A stretch of DNA of 64,000 nt from Bacillus australimaris (GCF_001307105.1 NZ_LGYN01000026.1:417813-481812), one strand, 5' to 3'; numbered from the stretch's first letter, positions 43,112-51,820 are shown. Program-made: numbers and translations. The notes: a model not told the origin generated them from the sequence alone.

Positions 43112-44095
43112 TTAGGCGTATACATCCTCTAATAGTGTGTCGATTGACGGTTCTTTACTGTTTTTGGCGAATTCTACAGACGCTTCAATTTCCTGCTTCG
43201 CTTCTTCCTGTAAGCCTGCTGCCTGCTCTTCTGTCAAAACATTCAGTTCAATTAAGAGAGACTTAAAGCGTTTGATTCCATCTTTTTGTCTCCACTCTGT
43301 CTCTTCTTCACGTGTACGGTATTTTTTCGCGTCACTCTTAGAGTGGCCCTTCCAGCGATACGTTTTCATTTCAATAAGAGATGGACCTTCTCCAGCTCTT
43401 GCACGGCTAACTGCTTCATCTACTGTGTTCATAATTTCGACCATGTCATTACCATCAACCGTTTTTCCTGGCATTCCGTAGCTTTCTGCTCTTGTTGAAA
43501 TGTCTTCAATGTTGATCATTTCTTTCACAGGGCCAGACATGCCGTACTGGTTGTTTTCACAAATAAACACAACTGGCAAATCCCAAATGGAGGCAAGGTT
43601 TAATGCTTCATGGAAGCTGCCTTCATTTGTCGCACCATCTCCGAAGAAACAAAGAACAACAAAGCCTTCCTGCTTCATCTTAGATGTGAGCGCCGCACCT
43701 GTTGCCAGCGGGATACCTCCGCCAACGATTCCATTTGCCCCAAGATTTCCTTTTTCTAAGTCCGCGATATGCATTGAGCCGCCTTTACCTTTGCAATAGC
43801 CGGTTTCACGTCCAAATAATTCAGCCATCATTTTATTGACCTCGGCCCCTTTTGCAATACAGTGACCATGTCCACGGTGTGTGCTGACAATTTTATCCTT
43901 ATCCTTTAACACAGCAATCGATCCAACAGCTGACGCTTCCTGTCCAACACACAAATGAGTGGTTCCATGGATAAGTCCTTTTGCAAAAAATTGATCGACC
44001 TTTTCATCAAAATATCTCACTAACCACATTTGTTTATATAAATCTGCTAATTTCTCATGACTAATCTGTTCAGGCAAAGTGATTTGTTTTTGCAT
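43112..44095 (-). CDS. TPP-dependent dehydrogenase E1 alpha subunit
   Basis: A 327-residue TPP enzyme subunit. The TPP motif is GDGATNEGSFHEALNLASIWDLPVVFICENN (about 165-195), with substrate-pocket RGHGHCIAKG and GRETGYCKGKGGSMHI, and the phosphorylation-loop equivalent YRWKGHSKSDAKKYRTREE. It decarboxylates or cleaves an alpha-keto or alpha-hydroxyketone substrate. First gene of the E1a-E1b-E2-E3-SDR-SDR operon, with promoter, operator-like and cre-like sites in front. Confidence 0.92.
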   Translation of the reverse strand: MQKQITLPEQISHEKLADLYKQMWLVRYFDEKVDQFFAKGLIHGTTHLCVGQEASAVGSIAVLKDKDKIVSTHRGHGHCIAKGAEVNKMMAELFGRETGYCKGKGGSMHIADLEKGNLGANGIVGGGIPLATGAALTSKMKQEGFVVLCFFGDGATNEGSFHEALNLASIWDLPVVFICENNQYGMSGPVKEMINIEDISTRAESYGMPGKTVDGNDMVEIMNTVDEAVSRARAGEGPSLIEMKTYRWKGHSKSDAKKYRTREEETEWRQKDGIKRFKSLLIELNVLTEEQAAGLQEEAKQEIEASVEFAKNSKEPSIDTLLEDVYA

Positions 44096-44110
44096 TTCTT
44101 CTCTCCCCTT

Positions 44111-44171
44111 TACATTTGTTCTTATATGTTACATTTGTAATTATCATACGTTTAAGTGTAATTGAAGTCAA
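44111..44171 (-). promoter_or_regulatory. Promoter and operator-like site of the TPP-dehydrogenase operon
   Basis: On the minus strand TTGACT (44166-44171), 17 bases, TATGAT (44143-44148), then AATTACAAATGTAAC and a second ACAAATGTAAA (to 44111). The same arrangement appears at 48106-48168 before the PTS operon: TTGACT, 17 bases, -10 and CTTTACAAAGGTAAC. Identical spacing implies one regulator for both, presumably the SorC protein. Confidence 0.75.
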
Positions 44172-44186
44172 GCATTTCTCTCTCAT

Positions 44187-44202
44187 TTTTAAGCGTTCTC
44201 AT
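44187..44202 (-). promoter_or_regulatory. cre-like site (CcpA)
   Basis: ATGAGAACGCTTAAAA on the minus strand matches WTGNNARCGNWWWCAW at 15 of 16 positions, just upstream of the -35 box of the dehydrogenase operon. It suggests carbon catabolite control. Confidence 0.6.
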
Positions 44203-44213
44203 TTTTTATCAGA

Positions 44214-44263
44214 AAAAAGAGAAAGGCAAAGCCCTTTTCCAAAGAACTTCTCTTTCTCTTTCA
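44214..44263 (-). terminator. Terminator of the PTS/dehydrogenase operon
   Basis: On the minus strand GAGAAAG ... CTTTCTC with an inner AAAGG/CCTTT-like pairing, followed by TTTTTTC, about 15 bases after the zinc dehydrogenase stop. Confidence 0.6.
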
Positions 44264-44275
44264 ATCTCGTGCGCC

Positions 44276-45307
44276 TCATTCATCTGGATACATCATGATT
44301 TTGACACTCTCACCCTCAGGATGCCTCGCGCATTCAATCGCCTGAAGCAGCCCACTTAACGGATAACGGTGCGTCACCATCTTTTCAGTGTCGACCACTT
44401 TTGCTTTCAGAAGCTCAAGGGCTTCGCGATAGTGATATGGATGCGAGGAATACGCTCCTACTACCTTCACTTCATCATTGAAAAATCGTTCAGCAGGAAT
44501 GCCCACATCCCCCTTTGGAAAATGAGCAAATACCAAAATCGTGCCGCCTCGCGCTACAGCCTGAAACGCCTGTTTTAAAAGCGCACTGCTCCCAACAGAA
44601 ATAATGACAAGATCCGCTCCCTTTCCATCTGTTTCTTTCATCACCCGATTTTCCACCGGCTCAGATGCTGGATGAAAAGCGGCGTTTGCACCTAAACTCC
44701 TCGCTTTCAGAAGTCTGTTTTCATTCACATCTGTTATCATCACTTTCCCAGCCAAATAATATTTGGCGAGCTGTAATTGAATACAGCCAATTTGCCCTGC
44801 GCCAAGGATCAAGACTGAATCTCCCGGATGAACAGGTGCTCGTTCAAATCCGTGCAGGCAGCAGGCAACCGGTTCAACCATCGCTCCTTGCTCATACGAT
44901 ACGTCTTTCGGAAGCTTGCCCATCGTGTGCTTGACATGCAAGGCAGGTACACGGATATATTCTGAAAATCCACCCGGCTCTACATTTGTGGCTGCAAACT
45001 GCGGACACATCGTATAGAACCCCTTTTGACAAAAGTCACAGGTGAAACAAGGCACATGATGCGCCACATATACCCTGTCCCCCGTTTGGACATGTGTCAC
45101 ATGCTTGCCGGTCTTGACAATATCACCAGCGATTTCATGTCCTAGCACCGTTCCAGGAGGGACTGTCTCATGCGTTGCTTTGTAAATATCCGTTCCGCAT
45201 AAGCCGCAGGCACGCAGTTTTAACAGAACTTCATCATCACCGATGACTGGCAGGCTCCTCTCCTCATACCGAATGTCCTCTGAAGAATAAAAGACAGCTG
45301 ATTTCAT
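44276..45307 (-). CDS. Zinc-dependent medium-chain dehydrogenase (polyol or polyol-phosphate type)
   Basis: A 343-residue MDR dehydrogenase. Catalytic zinc: Cys in ACGLCGTDIYK and His-Glu in LGHEIAGDI; structural zinc: four Cys in HHVPCFTCDFCQKGFYTMC. NAD motif VLILGAGQIGCIQL. It is like sorbitol, threonine or galactitol-1-phosphate dehydrogenases. Downstream of a galactitol-type PTS, it most likely oxidises the imported phosphorylated polyol to a ketose phosphate. Its start overlaps the preceding gene's stop (ATGA). Confidence 0.86.
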   Translation of the reverse strand: MKSAVFYSSEDIRYEERSLPVIGDDEVLLKLRACGLCGTDIYKATHETVPPGTVLGHEIAGDIVKTGKHVTHVQTGDRVYVAHHVPCFTCDFCQKGFYTMCPQFAATNVEPGGFSEYIRVPALHVKHTMGKLPKDVSYEQGAMVEPVACCLHGFERAPVHPGDSVLILGAGQIGCIQLQLAKYYLAGKVMITDVNENRLLKARSLGANAAFHPASEPVENRVMKETDGKGADLVIISVGSSALLKQAFQAVARGGTILVFAHFPKGDVGIPAERFFNDEVKVVGAYSSHPYHYREALELLKAKVVDTEKMVTHRYPLSGLLQAIECARHPEGESVKIMMYPDE

Positions 45308-45750
45308 GTAGTTGCATCCTCCTTTTCATCACCCTTCGCAAAATCCTGTAACGTTTGAACAAGCTGCTTGTACTCACTCATCTCACTTGATATCCAGTAA
45401 CGACCTCCGAATATCCGGGCTGGCCCCACCCTGACATAGACTTTCCCGATATGAGGATATGGCTTTAAAAAAAGCTTTCCTTTAATATCAGACACTGCAT
45501 ATGTGTGCCATCTGCCAAAAGCCCCTATCTTCAATTTATCTTCACTAATGATGACATGTGTCGGCTGGTTCAGTCCTGTGATACTAGAAAGTATGAGAAT
45601 CGGCAGTGTATATACACCTAATACAGCAAGCGGCTCAGGTCCTGCTGATAATAATGTATAAAGAGACCAGAGAAAAAACAGACAGATGAGCGCGGCCGGT
45701 AGAAAAATAGACAACAATGCAGATGTTCGGCTATAAGCATGATACTGCAT
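45304..45750 (-). CDS. Membrane protein with PH-like domain, function unknown
   Basis: A 148-residue protein with two adjacent membrane helices (about 10-30 and 38-58) and a C-terminal soluble domain of beta character (HVIISEDKLKIGAFGRWHTYAVSDIKGKLFLKPYP ... VRVGPARIFGGRYWISS), reminiscent of bacterial PH (EbsA/YdbT-like) domains. I do not recognise the exact family. It lies between IIB and the dehydrogenase and overlaps the latter. The ribosome binding site AGGGGG places the start at 45750; the 17 upstream open codons have none. Confidence 0.6.
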   Translation of the reverse strand: MQYHAYSRTSALLSIFLPAALICLFFLWSLYTLLSAGPEPLAVLGVYTLPILILSSITGLNQPTHVIISEDKLKIGAFGRWHTYAVSDIKGKLFLKPYPHIGKVYVRVGPARIFGGRYWISSEMSEYKQLVQTLQDFAKGDEKEDATT

Positions 45751-45812
45751 GAGACTTCCCCCTTTCAGGTCACATGGAAGGAGCCGCAATAGCCCCTCCA
45801 CGTAATAGCCCT

Positions 45813-46091
45813 CTACTTAATATGATCTATGATTTTTTCGATATCATCTTCAATGCCAAAACCGGTTAAAAAGGATAAGGTTTGAATCACAGGTGTCCCT
45901 TTTGTATCACTCACAGGCGTTGTTGTCACAATTAAATCAGCGCCCTCTGCTTTTTGCGGTACTTCAGAAGCCTTACACTGTTCGACCACGACATCATACC
46001 CTTTTTCCTTTAACGTCTCTTCTACCTTTTTTGCCACAACCGTTGATGTTGCAACTGCTGTTCCGCACGATACTAATATTTTTTTTGCCAT
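45813..46091 (-). CDS. PTS galactitol-type IIB component
   Basis: A 92-residue protein with the phosphocysteine loop KILVSCGTAVATSTVVAKKVEE (Cys near residue 9), the GatB fold. It receives phosphate from IIA and passes it to the sugar alcohol during transport by IIC. The ribosome binding site is GGAGGG. Between the IIC gene and the small membrane protein gene. Confidence 0.92.
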   Translation of the reverse strand: MAKKILVSCGTAVATSTVVAKKVEETLKEKGYDVVVEQCKASEVPQKAEGADLIVTTTPVSDTKGTPVIQTLSFLTGFGIEDDIEKIIDHIK

Positions 46092-46110
46092 GATAATCCC
46101 TCCAGCACGT

Positions 46111-47484
46111 TTATTGTTCTTTCTGATCTAAGCCCATTTCTTTCGCATATTGCTTTTTAATATCGTTTCGCACCCAGTACCATAGAAGCGCATAAGCCAA
46201 AGCACAGATAATCGCTGCAATAAAGTAAGGGTTGCCCGGATCAAGAAGTCTCACCATGATCCAAGGAATGACGTGAGAACCAAGGTCAATACCTGAAATC
46301 ATGTTTGCCCCTTCAGGGAAATCAAAGCCGACTGCTTTCCCCATTGTTGTCGCAAGCGGTGCAAGATTTGTTGCGATAAAGAAAACGATCATTAATGTGA
46401 AAATACTGTTAATAAGACCGCGAATAATATTCCCACGAGCAGCTGCTACTGCCCAGACAACTGTAAATGGCAGAACCGATAAGTCAGCAAACGGGAGCAT
46501 GCCATTGTAAGGCAGCACAACAGCGAGCAAAATCGTAATCGGCACCATTAAAAGGGCTACCGCCATATTCGCTGGATGACCAATAACAATCGCTGTATCT
46601 AAACCAATATAAACATTTTTTCCTGGGAAACGCTTTTGAATATATGAACGAGCGCCCTCAGAAATTGGAATCAGACCTTCCATTAATAACGCAACCATTC
46701 TCGGCATTAAGACAAGAACTGCTGCCATTTGAATACCAAGCGTCATTACGCCTTTTGCATCATAGCCGCCGAGAAGACCAATAATGATACCAAGTATGAG
46801 ACCCATCACAAGCGGTTCGCCAAAAATGCCAAAGCGTTTCTTCAATGTTTCTGGATCAGCATGAATTCTGTTTAAGCCAGGGATTTTATCAATGATGCGG
46901 TTGGACGCATACATAAGCGGTGCGAAGTTGACCGTTTCAGCATGAGCCATCGATACGCCTTTTAATCCGAAATGATGTTCGATTGTCGGCGCCGTCCAAT
47001 CGGCTAGTTTAAGCGTGATCGCAGAAACGATCAATCCAACAGCAAGAGCCAAGAACATATTATGATAAGCGTAGTAAGTAACAGAGGCTGCAAAAATTAA
47101 ATGCCAGAAGTTCCAAATATCCACATTCAGTGTTTTCGTGAAGTTTACGGACAATAAAATCACATTTAACAAAAGCACAAGAGGAATCATGAGCGGGGCA
47201 ACAGGTGTACCAAAGGATATGGCAGCGCCAATCGGCCATCCAACATCCAAAATGTCGAGCTTTAGCCCAAGGGAATTAACCATAGCTTTTGCTGCTGGTC
47301 CAAGGCCGCTCACGAGCAAATTAATGACAAGATTGACACCGACAAATCCAATTCCGATCGTAATACCGGCTCGGAAGGATTTCTTAAAGCCTTGCCTTAA
47401 AATCATACCGAAAAGCGTCATAATAATCGGAAGCATAATAGTTGGTCCAAGGTCTAATATAAAATCGACGGCTTGCTTGATCAT
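46111..47484 (-). CDS. PTS galactitol-type IIC permease
   Basis: A 457-residue membrane protein of the GatC type, with about 11-12 helices, starting FILDLGPTIMLPIIMTLFGMILRQGFKKSFRAG, and motifs GWPIGAAISFGTPVAPLMIPLVL and GLDTAIVIGHPANMAVALLM. It binds and translocates the substrate while IIB phosphorylates it. Substrate may be galactitol, arabitol or another polyol; sequence alone does not say. Ribosome binding site AGGAGGTGG. Confidence 0.9.
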   Translation of the reverse strand: MIKQAVDFILDLGPTIMLPIIMTLFGMILRQGFKKSFRAGITIGIGFVGVNLVINLLVSGLGPAAKAMVNSLGLKLDILDVGWPIGAAISFGTPVAPLMIPLVLLLNVILLSVNFTKTLNVDIWNFWHLIFAASVTYYAYHNMFLALAVGLIVSAITLKLADWTAPTIEHHFGLKGVSMAHAETVNFAPLMYASNRIIDKIPGLNRIHADPETLKKRFGIFGEPLVMGLILGIIIGLLGGYDAKGVMTLGIQMAAVLVLMPRMVALLMEGLIPISEGARSYIQKRFPGKNVYIGLDTAIVIGHPANMAVALLMVPITILLAVVLPYNGMLPFADLSVLPFTVVWAVAAARGNIIRGLINSIFTLMIVFFIATNLAPLATTMGKAVGFDFPEGANMISGIDLGSHVIPWIMVRLLDPGNPYFIAAIICALAYALLWYWVRNDIKKQYAKEMGLDQKEQ

Positions 47485-47508
47485 ACATCCACCTCCTGAA
47501 TTTTTCAG

Positions 47509-47522
47509 ATAAAGCGCTTACA
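47509..47522 (-). promoter_or_regulatory. cre-like site between IIA and IIC genes
   Basis: TGTAAGCGCTTTAT on the minus strand matches TGWAAGCGYTWNCW except one position, and is identical to the site upstream of the IIA gene at 48082-48095. Confidence 0.65.
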
Positions 47523-47537
47523 TTATTTCATGAATAA

Positions 47538-48005
47538 TTATTGGTTTAGCTCTTGTTGAAGCACGTGTGTCGCTTCTTCATAAGAGGTCATGTGAGACAG
47601 CTTCGTCATCACTTCTTCTTTTCTAAAAAGTGTCATGAGCTTCTCGAGCATCACAAGCTGCTTGCTAGGCTCAGAGATTGCTAGGACAAACACAATTTTG
47701 GCTTGCACTGTTTCATCAGGGCTCCCCATCTTATGAAAAACGACAGGTTCCTTTAAAGTAGCTACACTAATCGCCGGTTTGTTCACATGTTCAGGATCTG
47801 TATGCGGAATCGCTACCCCCAAAGTTGCAAGCGGGAGGCCTGTAGGATATGTTTTTTCTCTTTCAAGCACTGCAGGTAAATAGCTCGATTTAATGTACCC
47901 TCCAGCTTCTAACCTCTCTGCTAAATATGTCGTCACCTCCTCTCTCGAAGATGCTTCGAACTGCAGCGTAATCAGTTGTTCATTTAACTCAAACAAGTTA
48001 TTCAA
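47538..48005 (-). CDS. PTS IIA component (fructose/mannitol-type)
   Basis: A 155-residue IIA domain protein. The phosphorylated His is in LGVAIPHTDPEHV (near 65). It takes phosphate from HPr and gives it to IIB. The start is a TTG at 48005 (7 bases after GGGG); no ATG in this region has a ribosome binding site. First gene of the PTS operon, with promoter and operator-like sequence upstream. Confidence 0.9.
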   Translation of the reverse strand: MNNLFELNEQLITLQFEASSREEVTTYLAERLEAGGYIKSSYLPAVLEREKTYPTGLPLATLGVAIPHTDPEHVNKPAISVATLKEPVVFHKMGSPDETVQAKIVFVLAISEPSKQLVMLEKLMTLFRKEEVMTKLSHMTSYEEATHVLQQELNQ

Positions 48006-48081
48006 ACAACCACCCCTTTCATTTGGTATAAATATGAACACATGTAACAAAAAGAAAGAACATTTTAGAATAGAACCTTTT

Positions 48082-48095
48082 ATAAAGCGCTTACA
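48082..48095 (-). promoter_or_regulatory. cre-like site upstream of the PTS operon
   Basis: TGTAAGCGCTTTAT on the minus strand, one mismatch to the cre consensus, in the 5' leader between promoter and the IIA gene. Binding of CcpA here would block elongation (roadblock). Confidence 0.65.
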
Positions 48096-48105
48096 ATATC
48101 AATTT

Positions 48106-48168
48106 ATTAAAAATGTTCTATATTGTTACCTTTGTAAAGATATTATAATATTCGAAATTATAAGTCAA
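48106..48168 (-). promoter_or_regulatory. Promoter and operator-like site of the PTS operon
   Basis: On the minus strand TTGACT (48163-48168), 17 bases, TAATAT (48140-48145), then CTTTACAAAGGTAAC (48125-48139) and AGAACATTTTTAAT. The block after the -10 parallels the one at 44111-44142 base for base in position and closely in sequence. Confidence 0.75.
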
Positions 48169-48189
48169 TGTTCCTAAGAGAATTTTTAT

Positions 48190-48219
48190 AAAAAAAAAGA
48201 CGCAGCGACCGCTGCATCT
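48190..48219 (-). terminator. Terminator of the sulfate transporter operon
   Basis: On the minus strand AGATGCAGCG, loop GTC-like, CGCTGCGTCT followed by eight T residues. Confidence 0.85.
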
Positions 48220-48245
48220 TTCCCATCTCATCTTCTATATTCTTG

Positions 48246-48977
48246 TTAAATATGGCTTCCTATATCTAAAAATTCAGATACAAATAGATTGTCAGTTTGC
48301 TCTGCCATTTCTTCTTTTGTACCAATTTTTTCGATTCTTCCTTCATTCATCACCACGACACGATCAGCAATATCAAACGCTTCTTCTTGATCATGTGTCA
48401 CAAAAATGGTGGTCATCTGAAAATCACGATGGACTTTTTTCAGCCAATGCCTTAATTCTTTCCTCACCTTTGTGTCAAGCGCACCAAAAGGTTCATCTAA
48501 TAAAAGTGCCTTCGGCTGAACAGCAAGTGCGCGCGCTAGTGCTACACGCTGCTTTTGTCCGCCTGACAGCTGCTCTGGATAACGCTGTTCATACTGCGTT
48601 AACTGAACAACTTCTAAAAGCTCATGCACCCGCTCTTTGATGTCTTTTTTAGACAGTCTTTCTCCTCTAGGTTTAATTTTCAGCCCATATGCAACATTAT
48701 CAAAAACAGTCATATTTCGAAAAAGAGCGTATTGCTGAAACACAAAGCCGATCTGCCGCTTTCGTACTGGAATGTGCGTGTAATCCTGATCTCCAAATAA
48801 AATCTGCCCGTTATTTGCAAAATCAAGTCCTGCAATGATTCTTAATAAAGTCGTTTTCCCAGAGCCAGACGGTCCTAGTAAAGAGATCAATTCACCGTTT
48901 CTTATCGATAAATCCACGTTTTGCAGAACCTTCGTCTGACCAAATTGTTTTGATATTTGTTTTGCTGTAATCCCCAA
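48246..48977 (-). CDS. cysA: Sulfate ABC transporter ATP-binding protein (short)
   Basis: A 243-residue ATPase: Walker A LLGPSGSGKTTLLRII, signature LSGGQKQRVALARAL, Walker B ALLLDEPFGALD, His switch FVTHDQEEAF. It ends soon after the ATPase fold (FVSEFLDIG), so the C-terminal TOBE regulatory domain of typical CysA (about 350 residues) is absent. The start is a TTG 7 bases from GGAGGG; the five codons before it overlap the ribosome binding site. Last gene of the operon. Confidence 0.88.
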   Translation of the reverse strand: MGITAKQISKQFGQTKVLQNVDLSIRNGELISLLGPSGSGKTTLLRIIAGLDFANNGQILFGDQDYTHIPVRKRQIGFVFQQYALFRNMTVFDNVAYGLKIKPRGERLSKKDIKERVHELLEVVQLTQYEQRYPEQLSGGQKQRVALARALAVQPKALLLDEPFGALDTKVRKELRHWLKKVHRDFQMTTIFVTHDQEEAFDIADRVVVMNEGRIEKIGTKEEMAEQTDNLFVSEFLDIGSHI

Positions 48978-48992
48978 GACCGATCCCTCCAT

Positions 48993-49862
48993 TTATGTTG
49001 ACCGCTTGCCAAGCCGATGATCTCTTTGCTGAATGATTTGCTTGATAATTAAAGTAATGACTGCCACAAACGCCATGAGAGATGCCACAGCAAAAGCAGC
49101 TTGGAATTGGTACTCATTGTATAAAATTTCGATATGAAGCGGCATCGTATTGGTCATCCCTCGAATATGACCTGATACAACCGAAACGGCACCAAATTCA
49201 CCAATCGCTCTTGCCCCGGCTAAAATAACACCATAAAAAAGAGCCCATTTGATATTTGGCAGTGTCACAAGAAAAAACGTCTTCCATCCATTTGCTCCAA
49301 GCGTGAGCGATGCTTCCTCCTCATGAATACCTTCATGCTGCATAAACGGAATTAATTCTCTTGCAATAAACGGAAATGTGACGAATATAGTAGCTAGGAT
49401 CATGCCTGGTACAGAATAGATGACCTTCCAGCCATTCGCGATAAGCCAAGGTCCTAAAAGCCCGTTTGAACCAAATAAAAGGACAAATACAAGTCCAGCA
49501 ATCACAGGTGAAACGGCAAACGGGAGGTCAATCACAGTCGTTAGCAAGCGTTTTCCGCGGAAGTTAAACTTTGTGATAAGCCATGCAGCACTGACCCCAA
49601 AAATCATTTGCAGCGGCAAGGTGACGACGACAATAAAGACGGTCAATTTAATTGCCGATAATGTATCTGGATGTGAGATGGCCAAAAGGTATGAACTCCA
49701 CCCTTTCTCAAATGCCTTTGAAAACACGGCGATCAGCGGCATGAGTAAAAATAAAATCAAAAAAGCATACACCATCGTAATCAGTAGAATTTTCACCACT
49801 TTAGATTCCGTTACAGGACTCTTATACTGGGCATGGTGCCGATGATTAAGTTCTCTCTCCAA
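48993..49862 (-). CDS. cysW: Sulfate ABC transporter permease CysW
   Basis: About 289 residues with six membrane helices and the ABC permease loop EEEASLTLGANGWKTFFLVTLPNI. The end, RAIGEFGAVSVVSGHIRGMTNTMPLHIEILYNEYQ, is typical of CysW. It overlaps the end of cysT. Either GTG 49871 or TTG 49862 may start it; GAGGTG is well spaced only for the TTG. Confidence 0.88.
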   Translation of the reverse strand: MERELNHRHHAQYKSPVTESKVVKILLITMVYAFLILFLLMPLIAVFSKAFEKGWSSYLLAISHPDTLSAIKLTVFIVVVTLPLQMIFGVSAAWLITKFNFRGKRLLTTVIDLPFAVSPVIAGLVFVLLFGSNGLLGPWLIANGWKVIYSVPGMILATIFVTFPFIARELIPFMQHEGIHEEEASLTLGANGWKTFFLVTLPNIKWALFYGVILAGARAIGEFGAVSVVSGHIRGMTNTMPLHIEILYNEYQFQAAFAVASLMAFVAVITLIIKQIIQQRDHRLGKRST

Positions 49863-49867
49863 TGGTT

Positions 49868-50710
49868 TCACCTCACATATACTTGTTTTTTCCGCTCAAC
49901 ATACCACTGAATCCCGTGAATCAATAACAGGATGAAAAACGAAAGTAGCAGCATCAAACAAGCAATCGCTGCTGCACCATGATAATCATACTGCTCAAGC
50001 TTAGACATGATCATCAGCGGTGTAATCTCTGTTTTAAACGGAATATTTCCAGCAATAAATACAACAGAGCCATATTCACCCAGCGCTCTTGCAAACGCAA
50101 GTGAAAATCCAGTCATCACCGCCGGAAACAAGGCAGGCAGCAGTACGTGAAAAAAGGTCTGTCTCCTTGTCGCACCAAGAATCGCCGCAGCCTCTTCCAC
50201 TTCCTGCTGCAGTCCTTCTATAACAGGCTGAACGGTTCGAATGACGAATGGAATACCAATAAAAATAAGTGCTAAAATAATGCCAATCGGCGTGTACGCC
50301 ACCTTCATATGCAGAAATTGACCAATCCATCCATTTGGAGAATAAAGGGTGGTGAGGGCAATACCCGCAACAGCCGTCGGAAGAGCAAAAGGCAAATCGA
50401 TGAGAGCATCCAAGATTTTCTTTCCTGGAAATGAGTACCTAGCCAGAACCCAGGCAATCAATACACCAAATCCTGCATTGATGAGAGCAGCTGCAAAGGA
50501 AGTCGTCACGGTCAGCTGAAGCGATTTCAATACCCTTGTATCAGTAAACACCTTCCAAATCCCCTCTACTCCTAATGAAGCCGTCCAAATAAATACCATC
50601 GATAAAGGAATGACAACAATCGCACTCACATAAACGAGCGTCACCCCAAGACTCAGCCCAAATCCAGGCAGTATACGTGTTCTTTTATTGGCGGCCTGCG
50701 CTTTCTTCAT
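49868..50710 (-). CDS. cysT: Sulfate ABC transporter permease CysT
   Basis: A 280-residue permease with six helices and the loop QQEVEEAAAILGATRRQTFFHVLLPAL, and a CysT-like end ALGEYGSVVFIAGNIPFKTEITPLMI. The ribosome binding site GGGGG is 7 bases from ATG 50710. It follows the substrate-binding gene by 11 bases. Confidence 0.9.
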   Translation of the reverse strand: MKKAQAANKRTRILPGFGLSLGVTLVYVSAIVVIPLSMVFIWTASLGVEGIWKVFTDTRVLKSLQLTVTTSFAAALINAGFGVLIAWVLARYSFPGKKILDALIDLPFALPTAVAGIALTTLYSPNGWIGQFLHMKVAYTPIGIILALIFIGIPFVIRTVQPVIEGLQQEVEEAAAILGATRRQTFFHVLLPALFPAVMTGFSLAFARALGEYGSVVFIAGNIPFKTEITPLMIMSKLEQYDYHGAAAIACLMLLLSFFILLLIHGIQWYVERKKQVYVR

Positions 50711-50721
50711 CACATCGCCCC

Positions 50722-51759
50722 CTATTTTTGTCCGCTATATATTTGATCAAATAATCCGCCATCATCAAAAAATCTTTTTTGGGCCTTTCTCCACCCGCCA
50801 AACGCTTGATCAATTGTCACCATATCAATCTTTTGAAATTGATCTTTATATTTGTTTAAGACTTCTTGATTTCTAGGGCGATAATAGTTTTCCGCCGCAA
50901 TTTCCTGCCCTTTTTTAGAATATAAGTAATCCAAATACGCCTTTGCTACTTTCTCTGTTCCTTTTCGTTTCACATTTTGATCGACGACAGCAACTGGCGG
51001 CTCCGCTAGAATACTAATCGATGGAGTGACAATCTCAAATTTATCTTTGCCTAGTTCATGCTGTGTCAAATAGGCTTCATTTTCCCAAGCAATTAACACA
51101 TCCCCAAGACCGCGTTCAACAAAAGTCGTTGTGGCTCCACGAGCTCCTGAATCAAGGACTTCGACATGCTCATATAACTTTTTGACAAAATCCTTTGTTT
51201 TTTGTTCATTTCCATGAAATGTTTTATCCGCATATGCCCACGCAGCTAAGTAATTCCATCTCGCACCACCGGACGTTTTAGGATTCGGCGTAATGATGGA
51301 CACACCTGGTTTAATCAAGTCATCCCAGTCTTTAATATTTTTTGGATTTCCTTCCTTCACAAGAAACACAATGGTCGATGTATACGGTGTTGATTGGTTT
51401 GGAAACTTCTTTTGCCAATCTTTCGAAAGCAGTCCGCGATCTGCAATCGCATCAATGTCATAGCCTAGAGCCAGTGTGGCCACATCTGCCTCAAGTCCAT
51501 CAATAATCGATCTTCCTTGCTTTCCTGATCCACCGTGAGACTGTTTAATGGTGACATCCTCACCAGTTTTGTCTTTCCAATACGTCTGAAAGGCTTGATT
51601 GTATTCCTGATATAATTCACGCGTAGGATCATACGAAACATTTAAAAGCTCAACCTTCCCCTTTTGATTTGAGGCTTCGTTTGCGTTTGAGCATGCAGCA
51701 CTCGTCACAGCCAAGACCACTAAGATGGTCACAATCGAGATCAATTTCCACTTTTTCAT
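50722..51759 (-). CDS. sbp: Sulfate-binding lipoprotein
   Basis: A 345-residue solute-binding protein with a lipoprotein signal (VTSAACSNA; lipidated Cys about 22). Motifs of the sulfate/thiosulfate family: [47 protein letters not shown] and [22 protein letters not shown]. It captures sulfate or thiosulfate for CysTWA. First gene of the operon; start 51759 has GGAG 9 bases upstream. B. subtilis instead uses the unrelated CysP permease, so this transporter marks a lineage difference. Confidence 0.92.
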   Translation of the reverse strand: MKKWKLISIVTILVVLAVTSAACSNANEASNQKGKVELLNVSYDPTRELYQEYNQAFQTYWKDKTGEDVTIKQSHGGSGKQGRSIIDGLEADVATLALGYDIDAIADRGLLSKDWQKKFPNQSTPYTSTIVFLVKEGNPKNIKDWDDLIKPGVSIITPNPKTSGGARWNYLAAWAYADKTFHGNEQKTKDFVKKLYEHVEVLDSGARGATTTFVERGLGDVLIAWENEAYLTQHELGKDKFEIVTPSISILAEPPVAVVDQNVKRKGTEKVAKAYLDYLYSKKGQEIAAENYYRPRNQEVLNKYKDQFQKIDMVTIDQAFGGWRKAQKRFFDDGGLFDQIYSGQK

Positions 51760-51820
51760 GATATCCCGCTCCCCTGTTATCAAATAATAGTGACACCAAC
51801 CTTGCCATTTCATAATACGC

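Noticed and set aside
36420..48010. Calling the E1-E2-E3 genes the acetoin operon acoABCL
   Set aside because: No acoR-type activator or sigma-54 promoter is present; the regulator and promoter link it instead to the PTS operon. The acetoin-like relationship is only an impression from motifs.
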